Below, in pieces: positions 8,152-15,650 of a stretch of 34,526 nucleotides of DNA. A model generated the notes under the pieces. It had not been told where the DNA came from, ran no database searches, and saw only the letters and a list, made by a program, of their open reading frames with translations. Source of the stretch: JALZAQ01 sp038253885 (GTDB lineage Bacteria; Gemmatimonadota; Gemmatimonadetes; Gemmatimonadales; Gemmatimonadaceae); the NCBI GenBank assembly GCA_038253885.1, contig JBBSGP010000033.1:1-34526 (forward strand). Direction: 5' to 3'. Within the stretch, counting starts at the first letter, position 1. Every line of letters starts with the position of its first letter. The position numbers and the translations under genes are program-made.

Positions 8152-9782
8152 CGTCCGAGCGACGCTCCGCGCTCGCGACGGCGCTGACCGTTCTCCTGCC
8201 ATCGCGCGAGATGACGTGGCTGCTGCGCGCCGCGCTGCGCGACGGCACTGAGGCCCGTGAGTCGTGGCGGAGGTGGTGCGGCCTGACCGGCGACGTGAAG
8301 GCGGCAATGGCCGACGACTCTCTCCCGGTGAAACGGCTGCTCACCGTTCTCTTCGCGTCGTTGCGCCGAGCCGGGGCCGACCTGGACCCGTCGCTCGTGC
8401 CATATCTCCGCCTCGCCTACGCGCGCGAGCAGATGCGGACCGCCACCTACCTGCGCATCCTCGAGGAGGTGATGGTCGCGCTCGAGCGCGACGCGGTTCC
8501 CGCGATCGCGCTTCGCGGTGCCGCCCTGGCAACCTCACTCTACGCCGAGCCGGCCCTCCGTCACTGTCACGACATCGACCTTCTCATCCGCCCCGAGCAT
8601 CTCGAGCGCGCCGTCTCGGCACTCGAATGGGCAGGACTGACGAGATCGGACGCGGAGCCGGATAGCGACGCGACGGGTATCAAACTGAGCCACAGCTCGG
8701 GATTGCCGGTCGAGCTGCACCAGCGCCTGTTCGACTCCTCCTTCTACGCTCTCCCCGAATCGGAAGCATGGGCTCACACGCGCACTCAACGAGCGGCTGG
8801 CATCTCGATGACAGTGCTGTCCCCCGAGGACATGCTCCTCCACATCTGCGGCCACGCTTCGTGCTCTCGCAGCCGTCGATCGCTGCGGTGGGTGTGCGAC
8901 GCGTGGCACGTCATCCAGCATCACCCGGGTCTGGACTGGGAGCGCTTCGCAGCCGCCGCCGAGCGAAGCAGGCTCGCCCTGCCCCTCTCGGTGATGCTTC
9001 GGTATCTTGCCGATGACATCGGCGCTTCCATTCCGGCAGGCGGCGTCGAGCGGCTGCAAGAATTGGCGCAACGGGCCCCCGCCATCGAGCGCGACGTCGC
9101 GCTTCGGGCTGCGTGCAAGGACTCAGTTCAGGACTGGGCGGCGCTGCTGCGACTGGTTCCCGGAGGGTGGCTCGTGAAAGTCCGACTAGCGGCTTGGCTC
9201 CTCTTTCCCTCGCCGCAATACGTGCGAGAAGTGCTGGGCGTGCGCGGTACCGCGCGCGTGTGGGCTCGCTACGCCACGCGTCCCTTCAGGTTCGCGCGCC
9301 GGCGTTTTCAGGTGAGAACGAGTAGCACGGCAACAGCGGTCGGACTGGCGGCGGGCCTGCTGGGATGGATGGGGTGCGGGAGCTCCACGGCGCCGGTCTG
9401 TTCGCAGAACTGCGACACCAGGGCGATTGTCTACGGTCGGATCACGTCCACGAGTGGAGTGCTCGTTCCCGGCGCCACCGCGATCGTGCGCCTCTACTCC
9501 GACACGCTCCGGGTCAATCCCTTCGTCGTCAAGTGCGTGAACGGGCCAGTTCTGGCGAGCGTGTCGCAGCAGCTCGACTCGACCGGGAGCTATCGAGTCG
9601 CACTCGACGTTCGCGGGGTACCGGGGCGACGGCTATGTGTGGAGGTGACGGGCGACCCGCACGGGCTCTACAGCGATATCGGGCTCAAGATCCAGTACGG
9701 CGGATTCGTCCAGATGCGCGATGCCATATCGGGGCCGCCCGACAGTCTCCGCGTGGACGTCAAGTATACCGAGACGCCGTAG
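8148..9782 (+). CDS. Nucleotidyltransferase-fold protein (PF14907-like) running in frame into a lipoprotein-like domain
   Basis: The GTG at 8148 overlaps the GT2 stop (GTGA). Residues 1-385 match the uncharacterised nucleotidyltransferase family: AIALRGAALATSLYAEPALR (119-138) followed by HDIDLLIRPEHLERAV, with D142 and D144 as the metal-binding pair, and then VELHQRL. Members accompany HprK-like genes in exosortase, polysaccharide and lasso-peptide loci. After RARRRFQ-like basic residues, the usual end of such proteins, no stop occurs. The frame continues through a hydrophobic segment (residues 398-409) with Cys410, then a beta-rich 130-residue domain containing YGRITSTSGVLVPGATA, which resembles a carboxypeptidase-regulatory or transthyretin-like fold. 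Either this is a true fusion that puts an enzyme on the inner face and a beta domain outside, or a separate lipoprotein gene lost its upstream stop (see 9312-9782). The gene's end overlaps the convergent gene by 23 bp. Confidence 0.75.
   Translation: MTSERRSALATALTVLLPSREMTWLLRAALRDGTEARESWRRWCGLTGDVKAAMADDSLPVKRLLTVLFASLRRAGADLDPSLVPYLRLAYAREQMRTATYLRILEEVMVALERDAVPAIALRGAALATSLYAEPALRHCHDIDLLIRPEHLERAVSALEWAGLTRSDAEPDSDATGIKLSHSSGLPVELHQRLFDSSFYALPESEAWAHTRTQRAAGISMTVLSPEDMLLHICGHASCSRSRRSLRWVCDAWHVIQHHPGLDWERFAAAAERSRLALPLSVMLRYLADDIGASIPAGGVERLQELAQRAPAIERDVALRAACKDSVQDWAALLRLVPGGWLVKVRLAAWLLFPSPQYVREVLGVRGTARVWARYATRPFRFARRRFQVRTSSTATAVGLAAGLLGWMGCGSSTAPVCSQNCDTRAIVYGRITSTSGVLVPGATAIVRLYSDTLRVNPFVVKCVNGPVLASVSQQLDSTGSYRVALDVRGVPGRRLCVEVTGDPHGLYSDIGLKIQYGGFVQMRDAISGPPDSLRVDVKYTETP
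9312..9782 (+). CDS. Possible separate lipoprotein gene inside the fused frame
   Basis: An in-frame GTG at 9312 would begin a 156-residue protein with a fair lipoprotein signal: RTSS, then a hydrophobic core, then GWMGC with Cys22. The residue at -3 is a bulky Trp, so the lipobox is poor. The bases GTGA at this point are exactly the overlap type used at the two junctions upstream, but the TGA is out of frame with the nucleotidyltransferase. A one-base indel upstream would restore the ordinary two-gene arrangement. The mature domain has three Cys in the SQNCDTR, VVKCVNG and RRLCVEV contexts. Confidence 0.4.
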   Translation: MRTSSTATAVGLAAGLLGWMGCGSSTAPVCSQNCDTRAIVYGRITSTSGVLVPGATAIVRLYSDTLRVNPFVVKCVNGPVLASVSQQLDSTGSYRVALDVRGVPGRRLCVEVTGDPHGLYSDIGLKIQYGGFVQMRDAISGPPDSLRVDVKYTETP

Positions 9783-10047
9783 CGGCCAGCTGAGACGGGA
9801 GCGCGACCGCCTCCTTGTTCTCCACCTCGAAGTAATCGTTGGAGCTGACGTCGCCTACCTTCGGCTCGAGGAAGCTCTTCACCGCAACCACTGACTCGCC
9901 TTCCCACACGCAGATGCCGCGCGAGCCGTCCTTGTTGGGAAAGCAATGGTGCAGCTTGAGGTTCGCGGGAAGGGTCGGGACGATCTCCTGCGCCTTGCCC
10001 CAGAACCGCTCGGGATCGCTGATCTCGTGCTCCACGGCGACAAACAT
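9760..10047 (-). CDS. Small soluble alpha/beta protein of unknown function
   Basis: The 95-residue protein starts at the ATG at 10047, which has an ideal AAGGAGG 5 bases upstream. The sequence MFVAVEHEISDPERFWG, then LPANLKLHHCFPNKDG, then ICVWEGESVVAVKSFLEP suggests a compact ferredoxin-like or dimeric alpha-beta barrel fold. Similar short proteins, by memory, occur in soil bacteria as stand-alone cytosolic proteins without known activity. There is no signal peptide or membrane segment. Its stop lies 23 bp inside the end of the convergent lipoprotein-like domain. Confidence 0.75.
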   Translation of the reverse strand: MFVAVEHEISDPERFWGKAQEIVPTLPANLKLHHCFPNKDGSRGICVWEGESVVAVKSFLEPKVGDVSSNDYFEVENKEAVALPSQLAATASRYT

Positions 10048-10346
10048 GGTTGCCTCCTTCGTGGGAATGAATGTCATGCGATTCGGCCAGCACTTGCAGA
10101 TGCTGCCGCTCGAAGGAGGTCATGTCAATGGCGCCAGTTCTCGCGTCACGAGTTTTCCATCGACGATCACATCTGTTCGCCGCCGAGCTACCGGCACACC
10201 CTTGTAGTGGATGGGTGCGCTCGCCCCGCCCCGCCTGGACCGTTTCGACCGCTGCCTGGCGCCCGGCGGTAACATGAAAGAGCCATCGGGCACTCCCTCT
10301 AAACAGCGATGTCCGGACCACGGACTCGCGCCCACAGGAGGCCGCA
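10048..10346. other. Divergent intergenic region, 299 bp
   Basis: It separates the small leftward gene from the rightward lipoprotein gene and must hold their promoters, but I see no good -35/-10 pair. On the minus strand 10120-10210 reads TDVIVDGKLVT in frame, which faintly resembles the end of DJ-1/PfpI proteins; nothing else of such a gene is present. Confidence 0.3.
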
Positions 10347-11048
10347 ATGACTGGCACGGTGAAGGCAGCGGTGGTCGTCGCTCTCGCGATGGGGATCTCA
10401 GCGGCGCTCGGGGGTTGCGGCAAGAAGGAAGAGCCGGCGCCTCCTGCGACCAATCCGCCCACAGCGGCCCCCGCGACGTCACCCGCTCCCGCGAAAGCGG
10501 TCGTGGATTCTTCTCGGGCGGACCGGACAGCCTCCGCCCCGCCTCGGGCCGCGGCCGATACCTCCGCCGGACCATCCACTACCACCTCGGCCAGCGGACG
10601 GACATCCGGTGCGGAGTGCTGCGACATTCTGGCCGACTCCGCGCTCGGCCGACTGGGTCGCCTCGTCATCGCGTTCCCTGAGGGCGGGACCGCCTCGAGC
10701 TCCCCGGTCGCCGTCTTCAAGAGCGGCGAGAAGGTGAAGCTGCAGACCGGTTACGGCGCGCAGGCGTGGGATCTGATTCCCGGACCCTATGCTGTCTCCC
10801 TCTCCGGCAAGCGTATCGAGGGGGTGACCATCCAATCCGGACACGACACCCAGCTGCGCGTGGGCACGCTGCGTATCAAGACCGGTTCGAGCACCGCCGT
10901 CGCACTGATGGACGCCGACGACAAGACCAAGCTCCACAGCGGCTACGGTCCTCAGGAGATCGGGTTGCCAGTGGGGACGTATCGCGTCCAGATCGCGGGG
11001 CAATCGGAAGCGGTGACGATCCGGAAGGGAAAGATCACCGACTACTAG
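10347..11048 (+). CDS. Lipoprotein with two tandem beta-rich repeats
   Basis: The ATG has an ACAGGAGG ribosome site 5 bases upstream. The signal peptide ends in ALGGC with Cys24 as the lipid-anchored residue. Residues 25-88 form a Pro/Ala/Thr/Ser-rich spacer that would carry the rest away from the membrane. The C-terminal half is an internal duplication: VAVFKSGEKVKLQTGYGAQA plus WDLIPGPYAVSLSGKRIEGV at about 120-165, and VALMDADDKTKLHSGYGPQE plus IGLPVGTYRVQIAGQSEAV at about 180-225. The shared pattern is K-L-x-[ST]-G-Y-G followed by L-x-P/V-G-x-Y. Such repeats occur in surface or periplasmic proteins, but I cannot name a function. No terminator is visible after the stop. Confidence 0.75.
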   Translation: MTGTVKAAVVVALAMGISAALGGCGKKEEPAPPATNPPTAAPATSPAPAKAVVDSSRADRTASAPPRAAADTSAGPSTTTSASGRTSGAECCDILADSALGRLGRLVIAFPEGGTASSSPVAVFKSGEKVKLQTGYGAQAWDLIPGPYAVSLSGKRIEGVTIQSGHDTQLRVGTLRIKTGSSTAVALMDADDKTKLHSGYGPQEIGLPVGTYRVQIAGQSEAVTIRKGKITDY

Positions 11049-11111
11049 AAGATTACCAACTCGCGCGGTCACGCCGGGCAGATCCGTTCGACGGGGCGTC
11101 GTGCCATGGCG

Positions 11112-11450
11112 TCGGCGGAGTGTGTAGAGATACGCTGCCATCTCGCGTGCCGTGCCATCGCCCACGCCAAGGTCTGGCATCGCCGTCCCGGGATTGACCG
11201 GGTGCGGCGTCACGATCTAACGGATCAGATCTTCGCTCGCGTTCGGCAACTCTCCGGCGATGAAGCTGCGCCGCGTGAAGAGGCTGAGAGAGGGCCCAAC
11301 GAGCCCCGTGGCGCCAATAACTCCTGGAATCTCGTGGCACGACCCGCACCCATATTGTGCGATGCCGCGCGCGCCGCGGACCGCCTCACCTCCCGAACGG
11401 CGCGCTGTGGCGTCGGGGCGACAGCCGGCCGCCGTCCCCGACACGAGCAC
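11112..11450 (-). pseudogene. c-type cytochrome remnant with an in-frame stop
   Basis: The frame reads GARGIAQYGCGSCHEIPGV, with the haem-binding CGSCH, then VGPSLSLFTRRSFIAGELPN and DLIR. A TAG at 11217-11219 stands where relatives have the Trp of LIRWI. Beyond it the same frame continues with NPGTAMPDLGV, containing the axial-ligand Met, and AAYLYTLRR, the normal end, but without a stop codon. The 5' end is also damaged: only the tail of a lipoprotein-type signal (VLVSGTAAGC) remains, directly against a DedA remnant. Such cytochromes carry electrons in the periplasm. With three lesions this copy is a pseudogene unless the stop is a sequencing error. Confidence 0.75.
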
Positions 11451-11584
11451 CAGATCAGGTCACGCACGCCCGGCACGAGCTGTCCAACCACAACGGCCCA
11501 GATACCACGGCGCTCGAAGCGAACACTGGCTCGCTCGATATCGCGACGTCGGATCAGGAACCATCTGCCGTGACGGTTGAGCCA
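11451..11584 (-). pseudogene. DedA-family membrane protein fragment
   Basis: About 45 codons read WLNRHGRWFLIRRRDIERA, then VRFERRGIWAVVVGQLVPGV and RDLI. This is the conserved central part of DedA/SNARE-associated proteins, whose usual form is roughly ERHG.WAV..GRL.PGVR.LI. No start codon, no N-terminal third and no C-terminal membrane segments are present. The fragment begins near the end of the lipoprotein gene at 11610 and stops at the truncated signal peptide of the cytochrome remnant. It must be the leftover of a deletion. Confidence 0.7.
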
Positions 11585-11609
11585 GCTCGTGACGCGCTCC
11601 TTGCCGCCG

Positions 11610-12509
11610 CTATTTCGCCGTGCCGAGGTTGATCGCGAACGGTCCCGTCCCGTGCAGTTGGATCACCGTCACTCCGCGAGCTCCACCGAAGTGGGAGTTG
11701 CGGCCCGGAAGGTAGAGGAAGTCGCCCGGAGCGTACGTCTTCAGCGCGCTCGCATCCACGCTGTTGCCCATTCCCAGCAAGAACGTCCCCGACAGCACCG
11801 TCAGGTGCTCACCGACCGGATGCCAATGCACCGGAAAGGCATATTTGTCCGGGAACTGCAAGCGGAGCGTATAGTCTCCCTTGCCCGATGGATCGCCATG
11901 CAGCACGGCCATCTTCGTCCCGGGCGGGAACCCGGGCACGACGAGGTCGGTCCAGCTGACAGCCTGACCCGAGCGAACCTCCATGTCGGCAGCGTCCATC
12001 ATCATGCCGGGAGCCGGCGCCGCCGCGGTCGCCATCGGAATCGGTACGCTACTCACGCCCGCATCACTCGCGACGAGCCACTTGCCGTCGGCCTTGCGCC
12101 AGGTCGTCGTGTAGCCGCCGGTGTCGTTGACCTTGCCACTCGGGCTGTCGAAGCTCATCCGGTACGTACCGACTTCAGTTGCCAGATCACCGCTCTCCGC
12201 AACGCGAATCTGCGTCGGGGTCCAGGCCAGAGACAGCCCTCCCATCTTGAGCAGATCGGCGTACGCGGCGCGCACCGCTGTCGTGCCGGTGACACTGGGA
12301 GCATTGGAGAACATCACCGTCGCATCGGGCGCGTGAAGTGCGATGATCTTGTCGATGTCGCGCGAGGCGATATTGCGCATCCACTCCGCGCCGGCGGCGC
12401 GGATCGCCTGCTCCTCGCTCTGACGGTCCACCATCGCGGGGTGGGCGCACCCCGCCACCGTCAGCGCGGCCATCGCAACCAGCGTCCGCCCCCTTATCGT
12501 ATGCGTCAT
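11610..12509 (-). CDS. Lipoprotein with SnoaL/DUF4440-like and cupin domains
   Basis: The 299-residue protein has a lipoprotein signal ending TVAGC (Cys21). Residues 30-150 resemble DUF4440/SnoaL-like proteins: EEQAIRAAGAEWMRNIASRD, DATVMFSNAPSVTG and WRKADGKWLVASDAG. Residues about 180-295 form a cupin: VHWHPVGEHLTVLSGTF holds the His-x-His...Glu...His metal ligands, and DFLYLPGRNSHFGG supplies the last His. Each half is common alone as a small exported protein; having both in one lipid-anchored chain suggests binding or turnover of a small molecule in the periplasm, with the reaction unknown. It is transcribed leftward toward the DedA/cytochrome scar and diverges from the helicase gene. Confidence 0.82.
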   Translation of the reverse strand: MTHTIRGRTLVAMAALTVAGCAHPAMVDRQSEEQAIRAAGAEWMRNIASRDIDKIIALHAPDATVMFSNAPSVTGTTAVRAAYADLLKMGGLSLAWTPTQIRVAESGDLATEVGTYRMSFDSPSGKVNDTGGYTTTWRKADGKWLVASDAGVSSVPIPMATAAAPAPGMMMDAADMEVRSGQAVSWTDLVVPGFPPGTKMAVLHGDPSGKGDYTLRLQFPDKYAFPVHWHPVGEHLTVLSGTFLLGMGNSVDASALKTYAPGDFLYLPGRNSHFGGARGVTVIQLHGTGPFAINLGTAK

Positions 12510-12550
12510 TCCCGACCTCCTAGCTGTGGCATCTCTGCCTGGAGAAGATC

Positions 12551-12568
12551 GACTCGATCATCCGAGTC
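12551..12568. promoter_or_regulatory. Dyad in the divergent region of the SnoaL-cupin and helicase genes
   Basis: GACTCG at 12551-12556 and CGAGTC at 12563-12568 form 6-bp arms around ATCATC. The site lies 42 bp upstream of the leftward start, in a 177-bp region with no clear promoter boxes. It could be an operator or a small hairpin. Confidence 0.3.
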
Positions 12569-12686
12569 ATCCGCATAGCGAATCTCTGGTCGTCCGGCGG
12601 GAGATGCAAGGGAAGGCGCGCCGAGCGTAGTCCTGACGGTCTCCTTGCCTATCTGCGAGCACGCGCCAAGAATAGTTGTACCGCCC

Positions 12687-15596
12687 ATGACGATACTCGA
12701 CGCGCTCGACACCCCCATCGCGTCGGCCACACAACGCCGGGCCATAGAGGCCGGCTCAGAGCCCGTCCTGGTCCTCGCCGGCCCCGGCGCGGGCAAGACG
12801 TTCTGCCTGATCGAGCGGATCGGCTTCCTGGTCGAAAAGCTCCAATTCGACCCGGCGAGGATCTGCGCGTTCACGTTCACAAACAAGGCCGCCGGCGAGA
12901 TCGCTACCCGCTTGGAGCGCCGGCTGGGCCCGCGCGCTGGCCTCGTGAAGAGCGGGACGATCCACGCGTTCTGCGCGGAGCTGCTTCGCGAGCTTGGCGA
13001 GACCGTCGGCCTTCAGCGCGGATTCGGGATCGTCGACGAGGAGTTTCAGCTGTCCCTTCTCCGTCGGCTGGAAGGATACCGGAGGTGGCACCGCCAGGTG
13101 CTCGGCCGCTTCTCCACACACCGCTTCCTCGGCGAGCCGCTGCGCCAGAACGACGCTGAGCTCTTCTCGCGCTACCGCAGCCTCCTCGAGCAGAAGAACC
13201 TCGTGGACTTCGACATGCTCGTGCTCAAGACCGACGAGCTGCTCCGGAACGATGCCGCTGGGGCCACGGTTCGAGCGCGCTGGGACTGCGTGCTCGTGGA
13301 CGAGTTCCAGGATCTGAATCGCATCCAGTACGCGATCATTCGCGAGCTGGTCCGCGACCACCGCAACCTGTTCGCCGTCGGCGATGACGAGCAGTCGATC
13401 TACTCCTGGGCGGGCGCCGATCCCGAGCTCTTCCTCACTCTCATGAACGATTTCGGGAAAAAAGGAGTGATCGAGCTGGGCGAGAACAGACGCTGTCCCC
13501 GTCAGGTCGTCGTCCTGGCACGCCGCCTCGCCGCCATCAATACTCCACTGTTCGAGCACCGGCGCCATGCCGAGCCCGATCGCGACTCGCCCTACCCCGT
13601 CACCGCTCTCACCTTCGCGACCGAGAAGGCGGAAATCGCGTGGATCATCGAGGACCTTCGCCGGGACCGCGAGGAATGTCAGCATGCGTGGGGGGATGTC
13701 GCGCTGCTCTATCGCAAGCACGAGATCGGCGACCTCGCGGAGGCCGCTTTCCTCGCCGCCGGCATTCCCTGTCGGCTGGTGCAGGGACGCGCCCTCGCCG
13801 ACGACCCAGCGGTTGGCTACGTCATCGCTGCCCTTCGCCTGATCCAGAGCCCAGACGATCCGTTCCACCAGGAAGGCTTCCTCCAGGTGGTGCTCCCCCC
13901 GGCGGTCTTCGACGAAGCCCGCGCGACGGCGGAGGCGACGGATCAGAACGTTCTGTCGCAGCTCCAGCGGATGGCTCGGGAGCTGCCGTGGCGACATGCT
14001 GACGCCCGCAAGATCAGGCGCGGGTTCGCGGTCCTGCAGAACCTCGCCGCGCTTGGCGCTCGTCACACGACCCTCGCGTCGCTCGTCCAGGACATCCTCT
14101 CGGAGCGCGTCGGACCGTTTCGCAGCGTGCTCGAGGATGTACACGACGTCCTCTCCGATCCGGCCGAGAACGAAGAGGTGCAACGGCTGTCGCACCGCCT
14201 GGCCGAGGCCCTTGCGACGGGACGTCCGATCTGGATTCCTCGTCTCGGCGGTATCGAGATCCCGCTCCGGGAGCTACTCCTCGGCGCCGGACTACCACGC
14301 GTTCTGCTCGGCGGAGATCGACCCGCCAATGCCACAGCCCTCGGACCGGCCGACGCACCGTCGCTCGGGCTCTCGCTCACCGTCTTCAAGGCGGCCCAGC
14401 TCCTCGTCAGCCGGGATTTCGGCAACCGCTTCCGCGACTTCACCGCGGTCGATCTCGAGAGCACGGATCGCGATATCGCGCGCGCCGAGATCGTGGAGAT
14501 CGCCGCCGTGCGGGTTCGCGATGGAGAGATCGTCGAGGAGTTCCGCTCGCTCGTGAAGCCGCGCGTCCCGATCACCGAAGGGGCGCGAGCGGTACACGGC
14601 ATCGGGGAAGATGACGTCGCGGATGCGCCCTTCTTCGAGGAGTTGTGGCCGGCGTTTCAGGAGTTCTTCGGTGGCGATCTGCTCGTGGCTCACTACGGCT
14701 ATCACTTCGACTTTCCACTGCTCCGCCGGATGACGGATGCGCTCTCCCGTGCCCACTTCCGCACCTACGACACTCTCCCCCTGGCGCGCCAGCTCCATGC
14801 CGGGAGCGCGAAGCTCGTGGACCTTGCCCGGCACTACGGCGTCGATCCCGGACAATCACACCGCGCGCACGACGACGCCCGGACATTGGCGCACGTCTTT
14901 CTCGCGCTGGGCGAAGCCAAGGTCGCGCGCGCACGCAAGACAGTGCTGGCCAACCTCCTCGATTATCTCGGAGTCGCGCTCGCGCTCGGCGATGAGGAGC
15001 CGACGGAATCGGAAGCGCAGCTGCTGCGGCGGCTGTCTACGCCGTACGCACTCGGACGCTACAGCACGTGCCTGGACCGCTATCGTCTCGAGCGCGACCA
15101 GGCCGGTGACGAGTCAATTCCCACCGTGGATGAGGTGATCGAGCGGCTCGGCGGCGAGCAGCGGATGCTCCGGATCCGCGCGGATCGGAGCGCCGACGAG
15201 CGCTACCCCGGCGCGATGCGCCGGCTCCGCGTGCTGCTAGACCAGTCAGCCGGCCAGCCGTTGGCCGAGCAGATCGCCGCCTTTCTCGACCGAGCCGTGC
15301 TCTCACGATGGGACGGCGCGGAGCCGGAGCCGGCCCGCGTCAACCTCCTGACGCTGCATTCGACGAAGGGGCTGGAGTTCTCCCGGGTCTACATCGTCGG
15401 CGCCGAGGATGCGCAGCTTCCGGGCGGGAGGGACCCGTCCAAGCGGGAGATCGAGGAAGCGCGGCGGCTGCTCTACGTCGGAATGACCCGCACCAAGGAC
15501 CGGCTGGTCCTCACGCGCGTCGACGCCAGAAGTGGGAAGGACACCGGCGGGCACCGATTCCTCGACGAGATGGCGCTCCTGCCCCGGTCTCCCTGA
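12687..15596 (+). CDS. UvrD/Rep-type superfamily 1 helicase with an inserted DnaQ-type 3'-5' exonuclease
   Basis: The 969-residue protein has all SF1A helicase motifs: the Q motif near residue 16, Walker A AGPGAGKT (31-38), FTNKAA, Walker B VDEFQD (D205-E206), GDDEQSIYSWAG, ENRRCP, motif V LLTLHSTKGLEFS and motif VI YVGMTRTK (930-937). Between the 2B region and motif V lies a complete DEDDh exonuclease (about 585-745): D589-L590-E591 in Exo I, HFDF with D675 in Exo II and HRAHDD with H728-D729-D730 in Exo III. The helicase should unwind DNA 3'-5' with ATP while the nuclease trims 3' ends, suggesting repair or end processing in the cytosol. I use the ATG at 12687; a TTG at 12645 is possible. 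Neither has a good ribosome site. It stands alone, so a defence role is not supported by neighbours. Confidence 0.9.
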   Translation: MTILDALDTPIASATQRRAIEAGSEPVLVLAGPGAGKTFCLIERIGFLVEKLQFDPARICAFTFTNKAAGEIATRLERRLGPRAGLVKSGTIHAFCAELLRELGETVGLQRGFGIVDEEFQLSLLRRLEGYRRWHRQVLGRFSTHRFLGEPLRQNDAELFSRYRSLLEQKNLVDFDMLVLKTDELLRNDAAGATVRARWDCVLVDEFQDLNRIQYAIIRELVRDHRNLFAVGDDEQSIYSWAGADPELFLTLMNDFGKKGVIELGENRRCPRQVVVLARRLAAINTPLFEHRRHAEPDRDSPYPVTALTFATEKAEIAWIIEDLRRDREECQHAWGDVALLYRKHEIGDLAEAAFLAAGIPCRLVQGRALADDPAVGYVIAALRLIQSPDDPFHQEGFLQVVLPPAVFDEARATAEATDQNVLSQLQRMARELPWRHADARKIRRGFAVLQNLAALGARHTTLASLVQDILSERVGPFRSVLEDVHDVLSDPAENEEVQRLSHRLAEALATGRPIWIPRLGGIEIPLRELLLGAGLPRVLLGGDRPANATALGPADAPSLGLSLTVFKAAQLLVSRDFGNRFRDFTAVDLESTDRDIARAEIVEIAAVRVRDGEIVEEFRSLVKPRVPITEGARAVHGIGEDDVADAPFFEELWPAFQEFFGGDLLVAHYGYHFDFPLLRRMTDALSRAHFRTYDTLPLARQLHAGSAKLVDLARHYGVDPGQSHRAHDDARTLAHVFLALGEAKVARARKTVLANLLDYLGVALALGDEEPTESEAQLLRRLSTPYALGRYSTCLDRYRLERDQAGDESIPTVDEVIERLGGEQRMLRIRADRSADERYPGAMRRLRVLLDQSAGQPLAEQIAAFLDRAVLSRWDGAEPEPARVNLLTLHSTKGLEFSRVYIVGAEDAQLPGGRDPSKREIEEARRLLYVGMTRTKDRLVLTRVDARSGKDTGGHRFLDEMALLPRSP

Positions 15597-15650
15597 TTCA
15601 GGAATCGATGCCGACGCGGCACGCGACAACCGACAAGCATCCGCGCCAGC

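Noticed and set aside
5188..9782. Lasso-peptide biosynthesis locus
   Set aside because: HprK-like and PF14907-like proteins fit tailoring genes, but there is no asparagine-synthetase-like cyclase, no PqqD-like or transglutaminase-like protease and no precursor gene in the window.
10120..10210. Minus-strand TDVIVDGKLVT, similar to the end of DJ-1/PfpI proteins
   Set aside because: Fewer than 20 residues match and nothing upstream continues the family, so chance cannot be excluded.
10122..10277. AAGGAGG followed by ATG and a 51-codon frame on the plus strand
   Set aside because: The first ATG is only 2-3 bases from the ribosome site, the product is Arg/Pro/Ser-rich without structure, and the same bases are the 5' flank of the leftward gene.
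12687..15596. Anti-phage defence gene
   Set aside because: UvrD-nuclease fusions occur in defence islands, but no toxin, restriction, CRISPR or retron gene lies nearby.
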